Source: JAPOXR01 sp965214695 (lineage in GTDB: Bacteria; Pseudomonadota; Alphaproteobacteria; Rhodobacterales; Rhodobacteraceae). From it: 64,000 bases of DNA. The translations under genes and the position numbers were made by a program. The notes below the pieces were generated by a model. The model was given only the letters and a program-made list of their open reading frames with translations. It was not told where the DNA came from and made no database searches. The stretch is taken from assembly GCA_965214695.1 (NCBI GenBank), contig OZ243967.1, forward strand, positions 1,302,001-1,366,000. Direction: 5' to 3'. Shown here in pieces: positions 8,883 to 16,490 of this stretch. Within the stretch, counting starts at the first letter, position 1. Each line of letters begins with the position of its first letter.

Positions 8883-9304
8883 ACGTTCCGGACCCGGCTG
8901 CAATCATTACCGGCGCAAACCCGCGAGCCAGCAGGAACGGTGCCCGCAAATTCACTGCCATCATCCGGTCCCAATCGGCACCGGAAAGCACCACCTCCGG
9001 GGCGACATGTGCGATACCGGCGCTGTTGACGAGGATATCGATACGCGGCTGGGCCGCCGAGTGCCCTGGCGACGAGTCCCTCGCAACACCCGGTCGTCGA
9101 GATGTCAGCCAGGATGGTCTCGCAGCCATCGCCGATGCGGTCGGCAAGCGCATCCAGCCTGGTTCGGGAACGGCCGGTGGCCATGACATGAGCGCCGGCA
9201 TCGGCGAAGACTCTTGCAAATTCGAAGCCGATTTTGGATGCGGCGCCAGTGACCTGCGCAACCCGTCCGGCAATGGAAAATCGGTCGCTCCAGCGCATGG
9301 TCAT
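8883..9304 (-). pseudogene. Short-chain dehydrogenase/reductase, frameshifted and 3'-truncated
   Basis: The start overlaps the stop of the SIS gene (ATGA), so this was the fourth gene of the operon. Frame 1 encodes the Rossmann N-terminus (VAQVTGAASKIGFEFARVF, ending near LADISTTGCCEGLVARAL). Around 9060-9080 a single-base indel shifts homology to another frame (RIDILVNSAGIAHVAP, then MMAVNLRAPFLLARGFAPVM). Homology stops abruptly near 8883, before the catalytic Ser and YxxxK, so about half the protein is gone. The usual role would be an NAD(P)-dependent polyol or sugar dehydrogenase. A sequencing error could explain the frameshift but not the truncation. Confidence 0.8.
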
Positions 9305-9858
9305 TCCAGGTTGGTGTGGTTGACGCGCATATCTGCTGCCGACAAACCCTCGACATCCCGGAGCTCAAGGATCAGGAGTTCGAAAAACAGCAATTGGGCA
9401 GCCTCGAAAAGCGAGCCCATCGGAAGGAATGACGAGGCATCGGACTGGTCACTCGCCATGGTCTGCGCGGGAATGTGGATCACGTGATCGGCCAGTCTCG
9501 GTACCGCGCCATCCGGTTCCGCCGTGATGCACATGGTCTCGGCCCCGGCGTCCTGCGCCACACCGGTCAGGCCCAGGATCGTTGAAAACTGCCCCGGGCC
9601 GGCGCTGACGATCAGCAAGTCTCCCTCGGAGAGCGGCGGCACGGTCATGTCTCCCACCACGTGAACATCGAACCCGAGGTGGAACAACCGCATTCCGAGC
9701 GCCTTCATCATCAAGCCCTCACGACCAACGCCATGGACCGCGATCCGCCTGGCCCTGCGGATCGGCGTCATCATTGCGTTGAGTTGCCGGGGAACCGCCA
9801 AGGCCAGGACCTGCCCGATTTCGGCGAGCGCCCGACCGACCGTGTCATCCGGGTTCAT
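9301..9858 (-). CDS. SIS-domain sugar-phosphate isomerase-like protein (HxlB type)
   Basis: 185-aa cytosolic protein with a single SIS domain. Visible are RIAVHGVGREGLMMKALGMRL for the phosphosugar-binding loop, VSAGPGQFSTI for the second, and a Glu-containing helix (GSLFEAAQLLFFELL). The best family match is 6-phospho-3-hexuloisomerase (HxlB/Phi). The first SIS loop has Gly-Arg-Glu where many members have a Ser, so substrate specificity is open. It is translationally coupled on both sides by ATGA overlaps (with the dehydrogenase upstream and the broken SDR downstream), which argues for one pathway. Confidence 0.82.
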   Translation of the reverse strand: MNPDDTVGRALAEIGQVLALAVPRQLNAMMTPIRRARRIAVHGVGREGLMMKALGMRLFHLGFDVHVVGDMTVPPLSEGDLLIVSAGPGQFSTILGLTGVAQDAGAETMCITAEPDGAVPRLADHVIHIPAQTMASDQSDASSFLPMGSLFEAAQLLFFELLILELRDVEGLSAADMRVNHTNLE

Positions 9859-11231
9859 AGGCGTTGCTCCGGCACTGGCCCGACCGCAACCTGCGGAGCA
9901 ACGGCTGCCAGAGCTGTGTCAGTCAAACCGGTGTCATGCAAGAAGTCGAAAATCGTGTAACGACGGCGAATGAAGGCTGCGGCCCGCAAGGTTGCCAGAA
10001 GGTGATGCGGAGACACGCCGATATCCGCCGCCGAAACCGGGGCACCTGCCCGCCGGAGCATTGATTCCATGTCCTTGCGGCGGACCAGCTGGGCCTCCAG
10101 GCGGTTTCGCACGGCCCGCCAGTTCGAACGCAGTCGGTTCAGCCTGCCTTCGTGGACATCCCGTTCAACATGTTTCGCCCGCAACTCCATCCGCGCCTTG
10201 GCCGCCGTTCGGGAGTCTTGGATGGTGCGGGTCAGTTCTTCCTCGCGGGCGTCGAGACCGGGAGTCGAGTCAAGCGTTGCGGAAATGTCGAGCCTGTCGA
10301 GTTCCTGCTCCAGTATCCAGTCAAACAGCGCCAGCGAGGCAATGCAGCCCACGGCGACCGCGGCACCATGTGCGACTTTTCGTCCCTCATGCGTCAGCCC
10401 CTGCATCTCCCAGAGATGGGCGATCTGGTGTTCGGCCCCCGAGGCCGGACGTGAGCTGCCATGCGCCTCCATGGCGAAGCCGACTGCGGTCAGCCCGGTG
10501 AAGAGCCGTGCAACCGCATCCATGTCGCCGGTGGCGATGCCTTCGGGGTCTTCCAGCCAGGTGTTCAGATCCTCCTGGACGAGAGACCAGGCGAGTTCAT
10601 CGATGGGTTCAGCGCCCATGATCTCGGCGAGTACCCAGTCGCCACCGGCAGGAACCTTTCCTGCCAGGTCACCATAGCCCCAACCATTCATTTCCGGCGG
10701 TGCGGCGGTGATCACGTCGAGATCGGCAATCATCGCAACCGGCGCACGCGTCGGGATCGTCACCTTGAACCCGTCCCGCGACAGCGAGGCGCCGGCGCTC
10801 GTGTAGCCGTCCATGGATGCCGCCGTTGCGACAGCCATGTAACGACGATCGGTTCGGAAGGCCGAATACTTGACACAGTCATTCATCACGCCGGAACCCA
10901 CGGACACCGGAAAAATTCCGGCATCCGCCGCCAGAATCGCCCGAATCGGTTCTGCGCCCTCGACGGACGCCTCGGGCAGGGGATCGGCGGGAAGAACCAG
11001 GGTCTCGACCGAGAAACCTGCGCCTTGCAGCGCCGCCGAAACCGCCGGGCCTGCTGCATCGAAGCCCCTGGTGTCGGCGACGATCAGGGCCTTGCGTGAC
11101 GGGGTCACCTGCCTGGCGACGTTGCCGGCATCCGACAGAATCCCCTGGCCAATCTTCACCGCATCGGTGAGCCCGGACCGGGCCAGGGCTGGCTCGACCA
11201 GGCGGTCAGGCTTCGCCCTCCACGCCATCAT
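9855..11231 (-). CDS. sn-glycerol-1-phosphate dehydrogenase family protein (AraM/EgsA-like)
   Basis: 458-aa member of the iron-containing alcohol dehydrogenase superfamily, AraM/EgsA branch, which reversibly converts dihydroxyacetone phosphate and sn-glycerol 1-phosphate. Visible are the dinucleotide-binding GSGVMND (residues 112-118), the SMDGYTS loop with Asp141, and candidate metal ligands His268 (SGAEH) and His288 (KVAHG). The last 110 residues form a charged helical tail rich in Arg and Glu. The ATG overlaps the stop of the ABC ATPase gene, and its own stop overlaps the SIS gene start. In this setting it is more likely catabolic than a membrane-lipid enzyme. The exact substrate is inferred from family only. 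Confidence 0.85.
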   Translation of the reverse strand: MMAWRAKPDRLVEPALARSGLTDAVKIGQGILSDAGNVARQVTPSRKALIVADTRGFDAAGPAVSAALQGAGFSVETLVLPADPLPEASVEGAEPIRAILAADAGIFPVSVGSGVMNDCVKYSAFRTDRRYMAVATAASMDGYTSAGASLSRDGFKVTIPTRAPVAMIADLDVITAAPPEMNGWGYGDLAGKVPAGGDWVLAEIMGAEPIDELAWSLVQEDLNTWLEDPEGIATGDMDAVARLFTGLTAVGFAMEAHGSSRPASGAEHQIAHLWEMQGLTHEGRKVAHGAAVAVGCIASLALFDWILEQELDRLDISATLDSTPGLDAREEELTRTIQDSRTAAKARMELRAKHVERDVHEGRLNRLRSNWRAVRNRLEAQLVRRKDMESMLRRAGAPVSAADIGVSPHHLLATLRAAAFIRRRYTIFDFLHDTGLTDTALAAVAPQVAVGPVPEQRL

Positions 11232-12259
11232 TCGGCGACGCTTTCGTCACGAATGGACTGACCGTCGGCCCCGAACAGGTGGATGCGGTGCTCCGGTAGC
11301 GAGAGCCGAATGACATCGCCCGGCTCATGATCGTCCTCGCCTTCCGTCTTCACCACGATCTGGGCGCCGTCTTCTGTCCGGACATACAGGTAGCACTCGC
11401 CACCGAGTTGTTCCTTGACCCGAATTTCGGCCTTGAGGCCCGAATCGCCGATGCCGACATGCTCGGGCCGGATTCCAACCCGGGCCGCAGCTGCAGGCGG
11501 CCCGACGGCGCGACCCAGGCTGCTTTCGGCACCCAGGATGTTCATCGCCGGAGAGCCGATGAAGCCCGCCACGAATTCGGTGGCTGGGCGGTGATAGAGA
11601 TCCAACGGGCTTCCCAGCTGCTCAACCCGGCCCTCGTTGAGGACCACGATCCGGTCAGCCATGGTCATGGCCTCGACCTGGTCATGGGTCACATAGACCA
11701 TGGTTGCGCCAAGTTCCTTGTGGAGTGCCTCCAGTTCGATTCGCATTTGCACGCGAAGCTTGGCATCCAGGTTCGATAGCGGTTCATCGAACAGGAAGAC
11801 CTTCGGGTTCCTGACGATTGATCGCCCGATTGCAACACGCTGTCGCTGTCCGCCGGACAGCTGCCCGGGTTTCCGTTCGAGAAGGTCGGACAGCTGAAGA
11901 ATCCGCGCTGCCTCCTCGACCCGCCGAACCCGTTCCGGCGGCGGAACGCCATTGACCTTCATCCCGAATTCCATGTTGGCCCGGACTGTCATGTGGGGAT
12001 AGAGCGCATAGGACTGGAACACCATCGAGACCTCCCGGTCCGCTGGCTCCAATTCTGTCACGTCGGCATCGCCGATCATGATTGTTCCGCCATCGATCGA
12101 TTCAAGCCCGGCAATGGATCGAAGCAGCGTCGATTTGCCGCAACCGGACGGACCGACAAAGACCACGAAGGAGCCCTCGTCTATGTCGAGCGAGACGTCC
12201 TCAAGAGCCTGTACCGACCCGAACTGCTTGTCTATGTTCTTCAGCTTGACCGTAGCCAC
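11228..12259 (-). CDS. Carbohydrate ABC transporter ATPase (UgpC/MalK/SmoK type)
   Basis: 343-aa ATPase for a sugar, polyol or glycerol-phosphate importer. Walker A is GPSGCGKST, the Q-loop is VFQSYALYPHM, the signature is LSGGQRQR, and Walker B is FLFDEPLSNLD. The D-loop and switch His (THDQVEAM) are intact, and a TOBE/MalK regulatory domain fills the last 110 residues. I prefer GTG 12259 (MATVKLKNI...) over the upstream ATG at 12280, because a GGGGAGG ribosome binding site lies between the two and the GTG start aligns with family members. It is transcribed away from its cognate binding protein and permeases, which lie on the other side of the divergent promoter. Confidence 0.93.
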   Translation of the reverse strand: MATVKLKNIDKQFGSVQALEDVSLDIDEGSFVVFVGPSGCGKSTLLRSIAGLESIDGGTIMIGDADVTELEPADREVSMVFQSYALYPHMTVRANMEFGMKVNGVPPPERVRRVEEAARILQLSDLLERKPGQLSGGQRQRVAIGRSIVRNPKVFLFDEPLSNLDAKLRVQMRIELEALHKELGATMVYVTHDQVEAMTMADRIVVLNEGRVEQLGSPLDLYHRPATEFVAGFIGSPAMNILGAESSLGRAVGPPAAAARVGIRPEHVGIGDSGLKAEIRVKEQLGGECYLYVRTEDGAQIVVKTEGEDDHEPGDVIRLSLPEHRIHLFGADGQSIRDESVAE

Positions 12260-12319
12260 GGCATTGGTCCTCCCCGTCATCCCACTGAAAGCTTACGACG
12301 CAAACATGAAGTTTTCGTG

Positions 12320-12371
12320 TTGACTCGCGCAACTGATTTATATTTGTATCGGACACTAAACAAATGTTTGT
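12320..12371 (+). promoter_or_regulatory. Divergent promoter region with candidate SorC-type operator
   Basis: An AT-rich stretch between the two halves of the transport locus. TTGACT (12320-12325) is a possible -35; the -10 candidates are weak. A palindrome acaaa-tg-tttgt (12360-12371) lies just before the rightward ribosome binding site. It is a reasonable operator for the SorC-family regulator encoded downstream, but that is inference. Confidence 0.45.
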
Positions 12372-12396
12372 CAACCAATTCTCCATGGAGGAAACG

Positions 12397-13737
12397 ATGA
12401 AACTTAATAATGTCCTGGCGTCGGCCGCCGCGGCCGCGTTTTTCGTGGCTGGCGCACCGACAGACAGCCATGCCTGGAGCCTCAAGGAGGCGGCGGAGCC
12501 GTATGCCGGCACCACGGTCGACGTGGTTTTCCTGTTGCGGCCGGGTTATGAGGCCATCGAGGCAATGCTGCCGGCCTTCGAGGAAGAGACCGGTATCAAG
12601 ATCAACGTCATCAAGCATCCCTACGAGAATGCGCTTGGTGAGCAGGTCCGCGATTTCGTCGCCGGCGGCGATCTCGACATCGCGCTGATCGACCTCGTCT
12701 GGATTGGAAATTTTGCCGAGAATGACTGGATCGTGCCCATCGACGAGTTTACGTCGAATTCCGATCTCGTCGATCCGGATCTCGACATCGACGATTTCTT
12801 TCCGCTCGTCCTGAACGCCTTCGGTGGCTGGAATGGCGTCGTCTACGGCCTGCCCTTCGATAACTATTCTGGGCTCCTCTTCTACAATGAGTGCATGCTG
12901 GAAGCTGCCGGCTTCGACGGACCGCCGGCAACATGGCATGACCTGAAGGACGTCTATGGCCCGGCGCTTACCAAGGACGGCAAGCATGCCTTTGCATTGC
13001 AGTCGAAGCGGAACGAAACGCAGTCGGCCGACAGCTTCGCACGCGTCATCTGGCCGTTCGGAGGATCCTTCCTCGACGAAAATTTCCGCTCGAATCTGTT
13101 GAGCGACGAAAGCCAGGCTGGCCTCAACTTCCGCCAGGACCTGATGCAGTACATGCCCGACGGAATCGTCGCCTATGACCATGCCGAAACGGTCAACGCG
13201 TTCGCCCAGGGCGACGTGGCCATGATCACGGAGTGGTCGGCTTTCTATTCGACCGTGGTCTCTCCGGACACCTCCAAGGTGGCAGACTGCGTTGCCATTG
13301 CGCCCGAGCCCATGGGTCCGGCCGGCCGAAAGCCGGCACTCGGCGGGTTCTCCCTTGCCGTCGCCTCGCAGGCCGATGATGACGAGAAGGCTGCTGCCTG
13401 GCTCTTCATCCAGTGGGCCACCTCGAAGGCCAATGCCGGCGAGTATCTGCAGCGTGGAGGCGTCCCGGCCCGGCAATCTGCCTATGCCGATCCGGCGCTG
13501 GCGGAAACCTTCAAGTTCATTCCCGCCCTCGTCGAGTCCTGGCAGGACGGCGTTCCGGAATTTCGTCCTCGCTTCGCCGAATGGCCGGAAATCACCGAGA
13601 TCGTGCAGGAATGGGGAACCAAGATCATGCTTGGCGAAGTCTCCACCGAGGAGGGCGCCATGATCCTTGGCGAGCGCATGGAAGCGGTACTCGAGGAAGC
13701 TGGCTACTACAGTGGCGAAAAGCCATTGGCGCAGTAA
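12397..13737 (+). CDS. Extracellular solute-binding protein, family 1 (sugar/polyol ABC importer)
   Basis: 446-aa periplasmic binding protein. The start is ATG 12397, with GGAGG 5 nt upstream; an earlier in-frame ATG would disrupt the signal peptide. Residues 1-26 form a Sec signal (ending TDSHA). The mature protein has the SBP_bac_1 pattern: a VVFLLRPGYEAIEAMLPAF opening, YGLPFDNYSGLLFYN, a central AQGDVAMITEWSAF and a C-terminal NAGEYLQRGGVPARQSAY. It is the first gene of the rightward operon with two permeases, a regulator and a kinase. A perfect 12-bp hairpin follows the stop. The ligand is unknown. Confidence 0.93.
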   Translation: MKLNNVLASAAAAAFFVAGAPTDSHAWSLKEAAEPYAGTTVDVVFLLRPGYEAIEAMLPAFEEETGIKINVIKHPYENALGEQVRDFVAGGDLDIALIDLVWIGNFAENDWIVPIDEFTSNSDLVDPDLDIDDFFPLVLNAFGGWNGVVYGLPFDNYSGLLFYNECMLEAAGFDGPPATWHDLKDVYGPALTKDGKHAFALQSKRNETQSADSFARVIWPFGGSFLDENFRSNLLSDESQAGLNFRQDLMQYMPDGIVAYDHAETVNAFAQGDVAMITEWSAFYSTVVSPDTSKVADCVAIAPEPMGPAGRKPALGGFSLAVASQADDDEKAAAWLFIQWATSKANAGEYLQRGGVPARQSAYADPALAETFKFIPALVESWQDGVPEFRPRFAEWPEITEIVQEWGTKIMLGEVSTEEGAMILGERMEAVLEEAGYYSGEKPLAQ

Positions 13738-13756
13738 CGATCAGCAATGAACCGAA

Positions 13757-13787
13757 TTGCGGGGCCGCCACTCGAGCGGCCCCGCAA
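13757..13787 (+). terminator. Intra-operon hairpin after the sugar-binding protein gene
   Basis: A perfect 12-bp stem (ttgcggggccgc / gcggccccgcaa) with a 7-nt loop, 20 nt after the SBP stop and 30 nt before the permease start. There is no T-run. It probably stabilises or partly terminates the upstream message to give excess binding protein. Confidence 0.7.
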
Positions 13788-13816
13788 CTGCTGAAACGAA
13801 CCCGGAACGGAGCACC

Positions 13817-14683
13817 GTGCGCGGCAAGGTTTCAAGACGGACCATACTCGCATTCATTGGCCCGGCAGTTGTCGGGTTGGCGATGGTTGGTATCACGCCA
13901 CTTCTATATGCTGGCTGGACCAGCCTGCATTTCTTCAACCTGACGAAACTCAAGAAGGTCAAGTTCATCGGGTTGGACAATTACGGGAGCGTATTGACCG
14001 ACCCGGTCTTCTGGGAGGCCATGGGGCGCACTTTCACACTCCTGGGAACCGCCCTTCCCCTGCAGATCATCCTGGGTCTCGGTATTGCACTGGTGCTTCA
14101 TCAGCCCGGGCTTTCGCTGTTGAAAACACTGACACGCCTTGGCCTGGTTCTTCCGATGGCGACCACCTACGCAGTTGTCGGGCTGCTGGGCCAGGTCATG
14201 TTCAACCAGAAATTCGGTGTCGTCAATCAGCTGCTGGGCGGTATCGACATCAACTGGATTGGCGATCCTTCCAACGCCTTCACCATGATCATATTCTGGG
14301 ATGTTTGGCAGTGGACACCATTCGTGGCCCTCGTCCTGCTTGCCGGTCTTACCATGGTGCCCGTCGAAATCGAGGAGGCAGCGCGATTGGAAACCAGGAA
14401 ATGGTGGACCATATTGCGGTACGTCCAACTGCCCTACCTGGTGCCCGGCCTGGTGGCGATCCTGATTCTCCGGACTGCAGACACGTTGAAGCTCTTCGAC
14501 ATGGTTTTCACGCTGACTCGGGGAGGGCCGGGGTCATCGACAGAGTTCATATCGCTGATGATTCAACGGGTCGGCTTCCGCGGGTTTGACCAGGGACTGG
14601 CCTCGGCCCAGGCGATCATCTTGCTGATCATCACCATCGTCCTGGCGCAACTCTATATCCGTGCCTTCTACAAGGAGGTATAG
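13817..14683 (+). CDS. Carbohydrate ABC transporter permease (MalF/UgpA type)
   Basis: 288-aa inner-membrane permease with six predicted helices. The frame is open from a TTG at 13757, but that TTG is the first base of the 12-bp hairpin. GTG 13817 has CGGAG 4 nt upstream and gives the natural N-terminus MRGKVSRRTILAFIGPAVVG. Family features include FIGLDNYGSVLTDPVFWEA after the first helix and the EAA loop (VEIEEAARLE) that docks on the ATPase, followed by RYVQLPYLVPGLVA. Its stop is followed within 1 nt by the next gene's ATG, and its 3' end carries that gene's strong AAGGAGG ribosome binding site. Confidence 0.93.
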   Translation: MRGKVSRRTILAFIGPAVVGLAMVGITPLLYAGWTSLHFFNLTKLKKVKFIGLDNYGSVLTDPVFWEAMGRTFTLLGTALPLQIILGLGIALVLHQPGLSLLKTLTRLGLVLPMATTYAVVGLLGQVMFNQKFGVVNQLLGGIDINWIGDPSNAFTMIIFWDVWQWTPFVALVLLAGLTMVPVEIEEAARLETRKWWTILRYVQLPYLVPGLVAILILRTADTLKLFDMVFTLTRGGPGSSTEFISLMIQRVGFRGFDQGLASAQAIILLIITIVLAQLYIRAFYKEV

Positions 14684-14684
14684 G

Positions 14685-15512
14685 ATGCCCGGTCGCAGGC
14701 AACGACATCCTGCATGGAGCCAGGCAGCAATCCTGGTGGTGATTCTCCTGATTTGCGTCTTTCCGTTCTACTGGATGGTTACCACATCCCTGAAGACACA
14801 TATCGTTGCACTCGAGGCACCGCCGGTCTGGATCTTCGAGCCGACGCTTCAGAACTATCGCGAGGCCCTTTTTGAAGACGGGGTCCTGCTCACGCTGGCC
14901 AACTCGCTGATCATCGCCCTCCTTACAACCGCGCTTGCCCTGGCGCTCGGTGTACCGGCGGCTTTCGCCCTGGCCCGTTTCGAATTCCGCGGCAAGCGGG
15001 ATCTCTGGTTCTGGTTCATCACCAACCGCATGGTGTCACCCATCGTCCTGGCTCTTCCATTTTTTCTCATTGCCCGGAACCTTGGCCTGCTGGACAAGCA
15101 CGTCACGCTGATCCTGATCTACCTGACATTCAACCTTCCCATCGTGATCTGGATCGTCACGGACCAGTTCCGGGGGGTGCCCTATGATCTTGATGAGGCC
15201 GCCAGGCTTGAAGGGGCGTCACAATTCCGGATCATGCGGTCAATCTGCCTGCCTCTTGCAATGCCGGGCGTTGCGGTCTCCGCAATCTTCTCCTTCATCT
15301 TCTCGTGGAACGAACTCATGTTCGGCCTGATCCTCACCCGCAACGATGCAAAAACCGCTCCCGCCATGGCGGTTTCCTTCATGGAAGGCTACAATCTGCC
15401 CTATGGAAAGATCATGGCGACATCGACGCTGATCGTGATTCCGGTGCTGATCTTTGCCCTGTTGGCATCGAAGCAACTCGTTCGTGGCCTGACGATGGGT
15501 GCCGTGAAATAG
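14685..15512 (+). CDS. Carbohydrate ABC transporter permease (MalG/UgpE type)
   Basis: 275-aa partner permease. ATG 14685 is preceded by AAGGAGG at 6-nt spacing, which decides the start over an earlier in-frame codon. Visible are the first helix (AAILVVILLICVFPFYWMV), the LANSLIIALLTTALAL segment, the EAA loop (PYDLDEAARLEGAS), and the C-terminal KQLVRGLTMGAVK typical of this family. It works with the MalF-like permease and the UgpC-type ATPase encoded divergently. Confidence 0.94.
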   Translation: MPGRRQRHPAWSQAAILVVILLICVFPFYWMVTTSLKTHIVALEAPPVWIFEPTLQNYREALFEDGVLLTLANSLIIALLTTALALALGVPAAFALARFEFRGKRDLWFWFITNRMVSPIVLALPFFLIARNLGLLDKHVTLILIYLTFNLPIVIWIVTDQFRGVPYDLDEAARLEGASQFRIMRSICLPLAMPGVAVSAIFSFIFSWNELMFGLILTRNDAKTAPAMAVSFMEGYNLPYGKIMATSTLIVIPVLIFALLASKQLVRGLTMGAVK

Positions 15513-15524
15513 CGGATTCTCCGG

Positions 15525-16490
15525 GTGTCGCGCTTGCCAAAGACCGAAATCATGAACGCCGAGGAGCAGCTGCTCGTCCGTCTTGCCTGGGCCTGCGAGG
15601 TGCAGGGGTTGACCCAGGCCCAGGCGGCCGAGGCGTTCGGCCTGACCCGGCTACGGGTGAACCGGGCCATGGGCGAGGCCCGGGCCCGCGGGATCGTGCG
15701 GGTGTCGATCAATTCACCATTCGGACCCTGCGTCGAACTGGAGGGTGCGCTGTGTGATCGGTTTGGGCTGACTTCCGCCACCATTGCTCCCGTGGGTGGG
15801 AAGGAGTTCAATCTCTACAACATCCTGGGTTCGGCCCTTGCCCAGTTTCTGGCACGATTCCTGGCCCGAAAGGATGTCAAGCTCTTCGGAATGTCCTGGG
15901 GCAACACGCTCAACATGGCCACGCAATTCATGGAACCACTCGAACGACCAGATCTCGAAATCACCTCGGTGATGGGCGGGGTGACCAAGGGGTCGGACAT
16001 AAACACCTATGAAATCACCACCCGGCTTGCGGATCTCTGCAATGCCACGCACAGTTACTTCACGGCTCCGATCTATGCATCGACGCCCGAAAGCCGTGAA
16101 ATCCTTCAGAACCAGCAGGTGTTCCGCCGTTCGATCGAGAACATCCGACATGCTGATGGCCTGGCCTTCGCCGCCGGAGACATGCACGCCTCGCTTCTGC
16201 TGGCAGACGGCCTTCCGGATGACGTCACGATCGACGATCTTGCCGCTGCCGGTGCTGTCGGAGACATCATGGGCTATTTTCTCAATGCCGACGGCTCCCT
16301 GATCGATCATCCGATCAACTCGCGTGTTCTGGGCATCAGCCTCGACGACCTCGACAATCTGCCGAACGTGATCGTTGCGGCAGGCGGGCTCAGCAAGGTC
16401 CCGATCATCAACGCGATTCTGCAGCGCGGCTGTGTCAATCATATCGTCACCGACGAACACACGGCCCGAGCCATCATGGAACAGGGCTGA
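15525..16490 (+). CDS. SorC/DeoR-family sugar-responsive transcriptional regulator
   Basis: Regulator of about 321 aa (GTG 15525, or 312 aa from ATG 15552; neither has a clear ribosome binding site). An N-terminal helix-turn-helix (GLTQAQAAEAFGLTRLRVNR, residues 35-54) is followed by a SorC-type sugar-phosphate-binding domain with GMSWGNTL, the SVMGG turn and VAAGGLSKVPII. Regulators of this family control polyol and sugar operons (for example EryD, DalR, SorC) and sense a phosphorylated intermediate. It lies inside the operon it probably controls, after the permeases and overlapping the kinase gene by one base (TGATG). Confidence 0.88.
   Translation: MSRLPKTEIMNAEEQLLVRLAWACEVQGLTQAQAAEAFGLTRLRVNRAMGEARARGIVRVSINSPFGPCVELEGALCDRFGLTSATIAPVGGKEFNLYNILGSALAQFLARFLARKDVKLFGMSWGNTLNMATQFMEPLERPDLEITSVMGGVTKGSDINTYEITTRLADLCNATHSYFTAPIYASTPESREILQNQQVFRRSIENIRHADGLAFAAGDMHASLLLADGLPDDVTIDDLAAAGAVGDIMGYFLNADGSLIDHPINSRVLGISLDDLDNLPNVIVAAGGLSKVPIINAILQRGCVNHIVTDEHTARAIMEQG

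Noticed and set aside
12260..12280. ATG 12280 as start of the UgpC-type ATPase
   Set aside because: A strong GGGGAGG lies between this ATG and GTG 12259, and the family N-terminus aligns with the GTG.
13757..13816. TTG start giving a longer MalF-type permease
   Set aside because: The TTG is the first base of a perfect 12-bp hairpin and has no ribosome binding site; GTG 13817 has CGGAG and the expected N-terminus.
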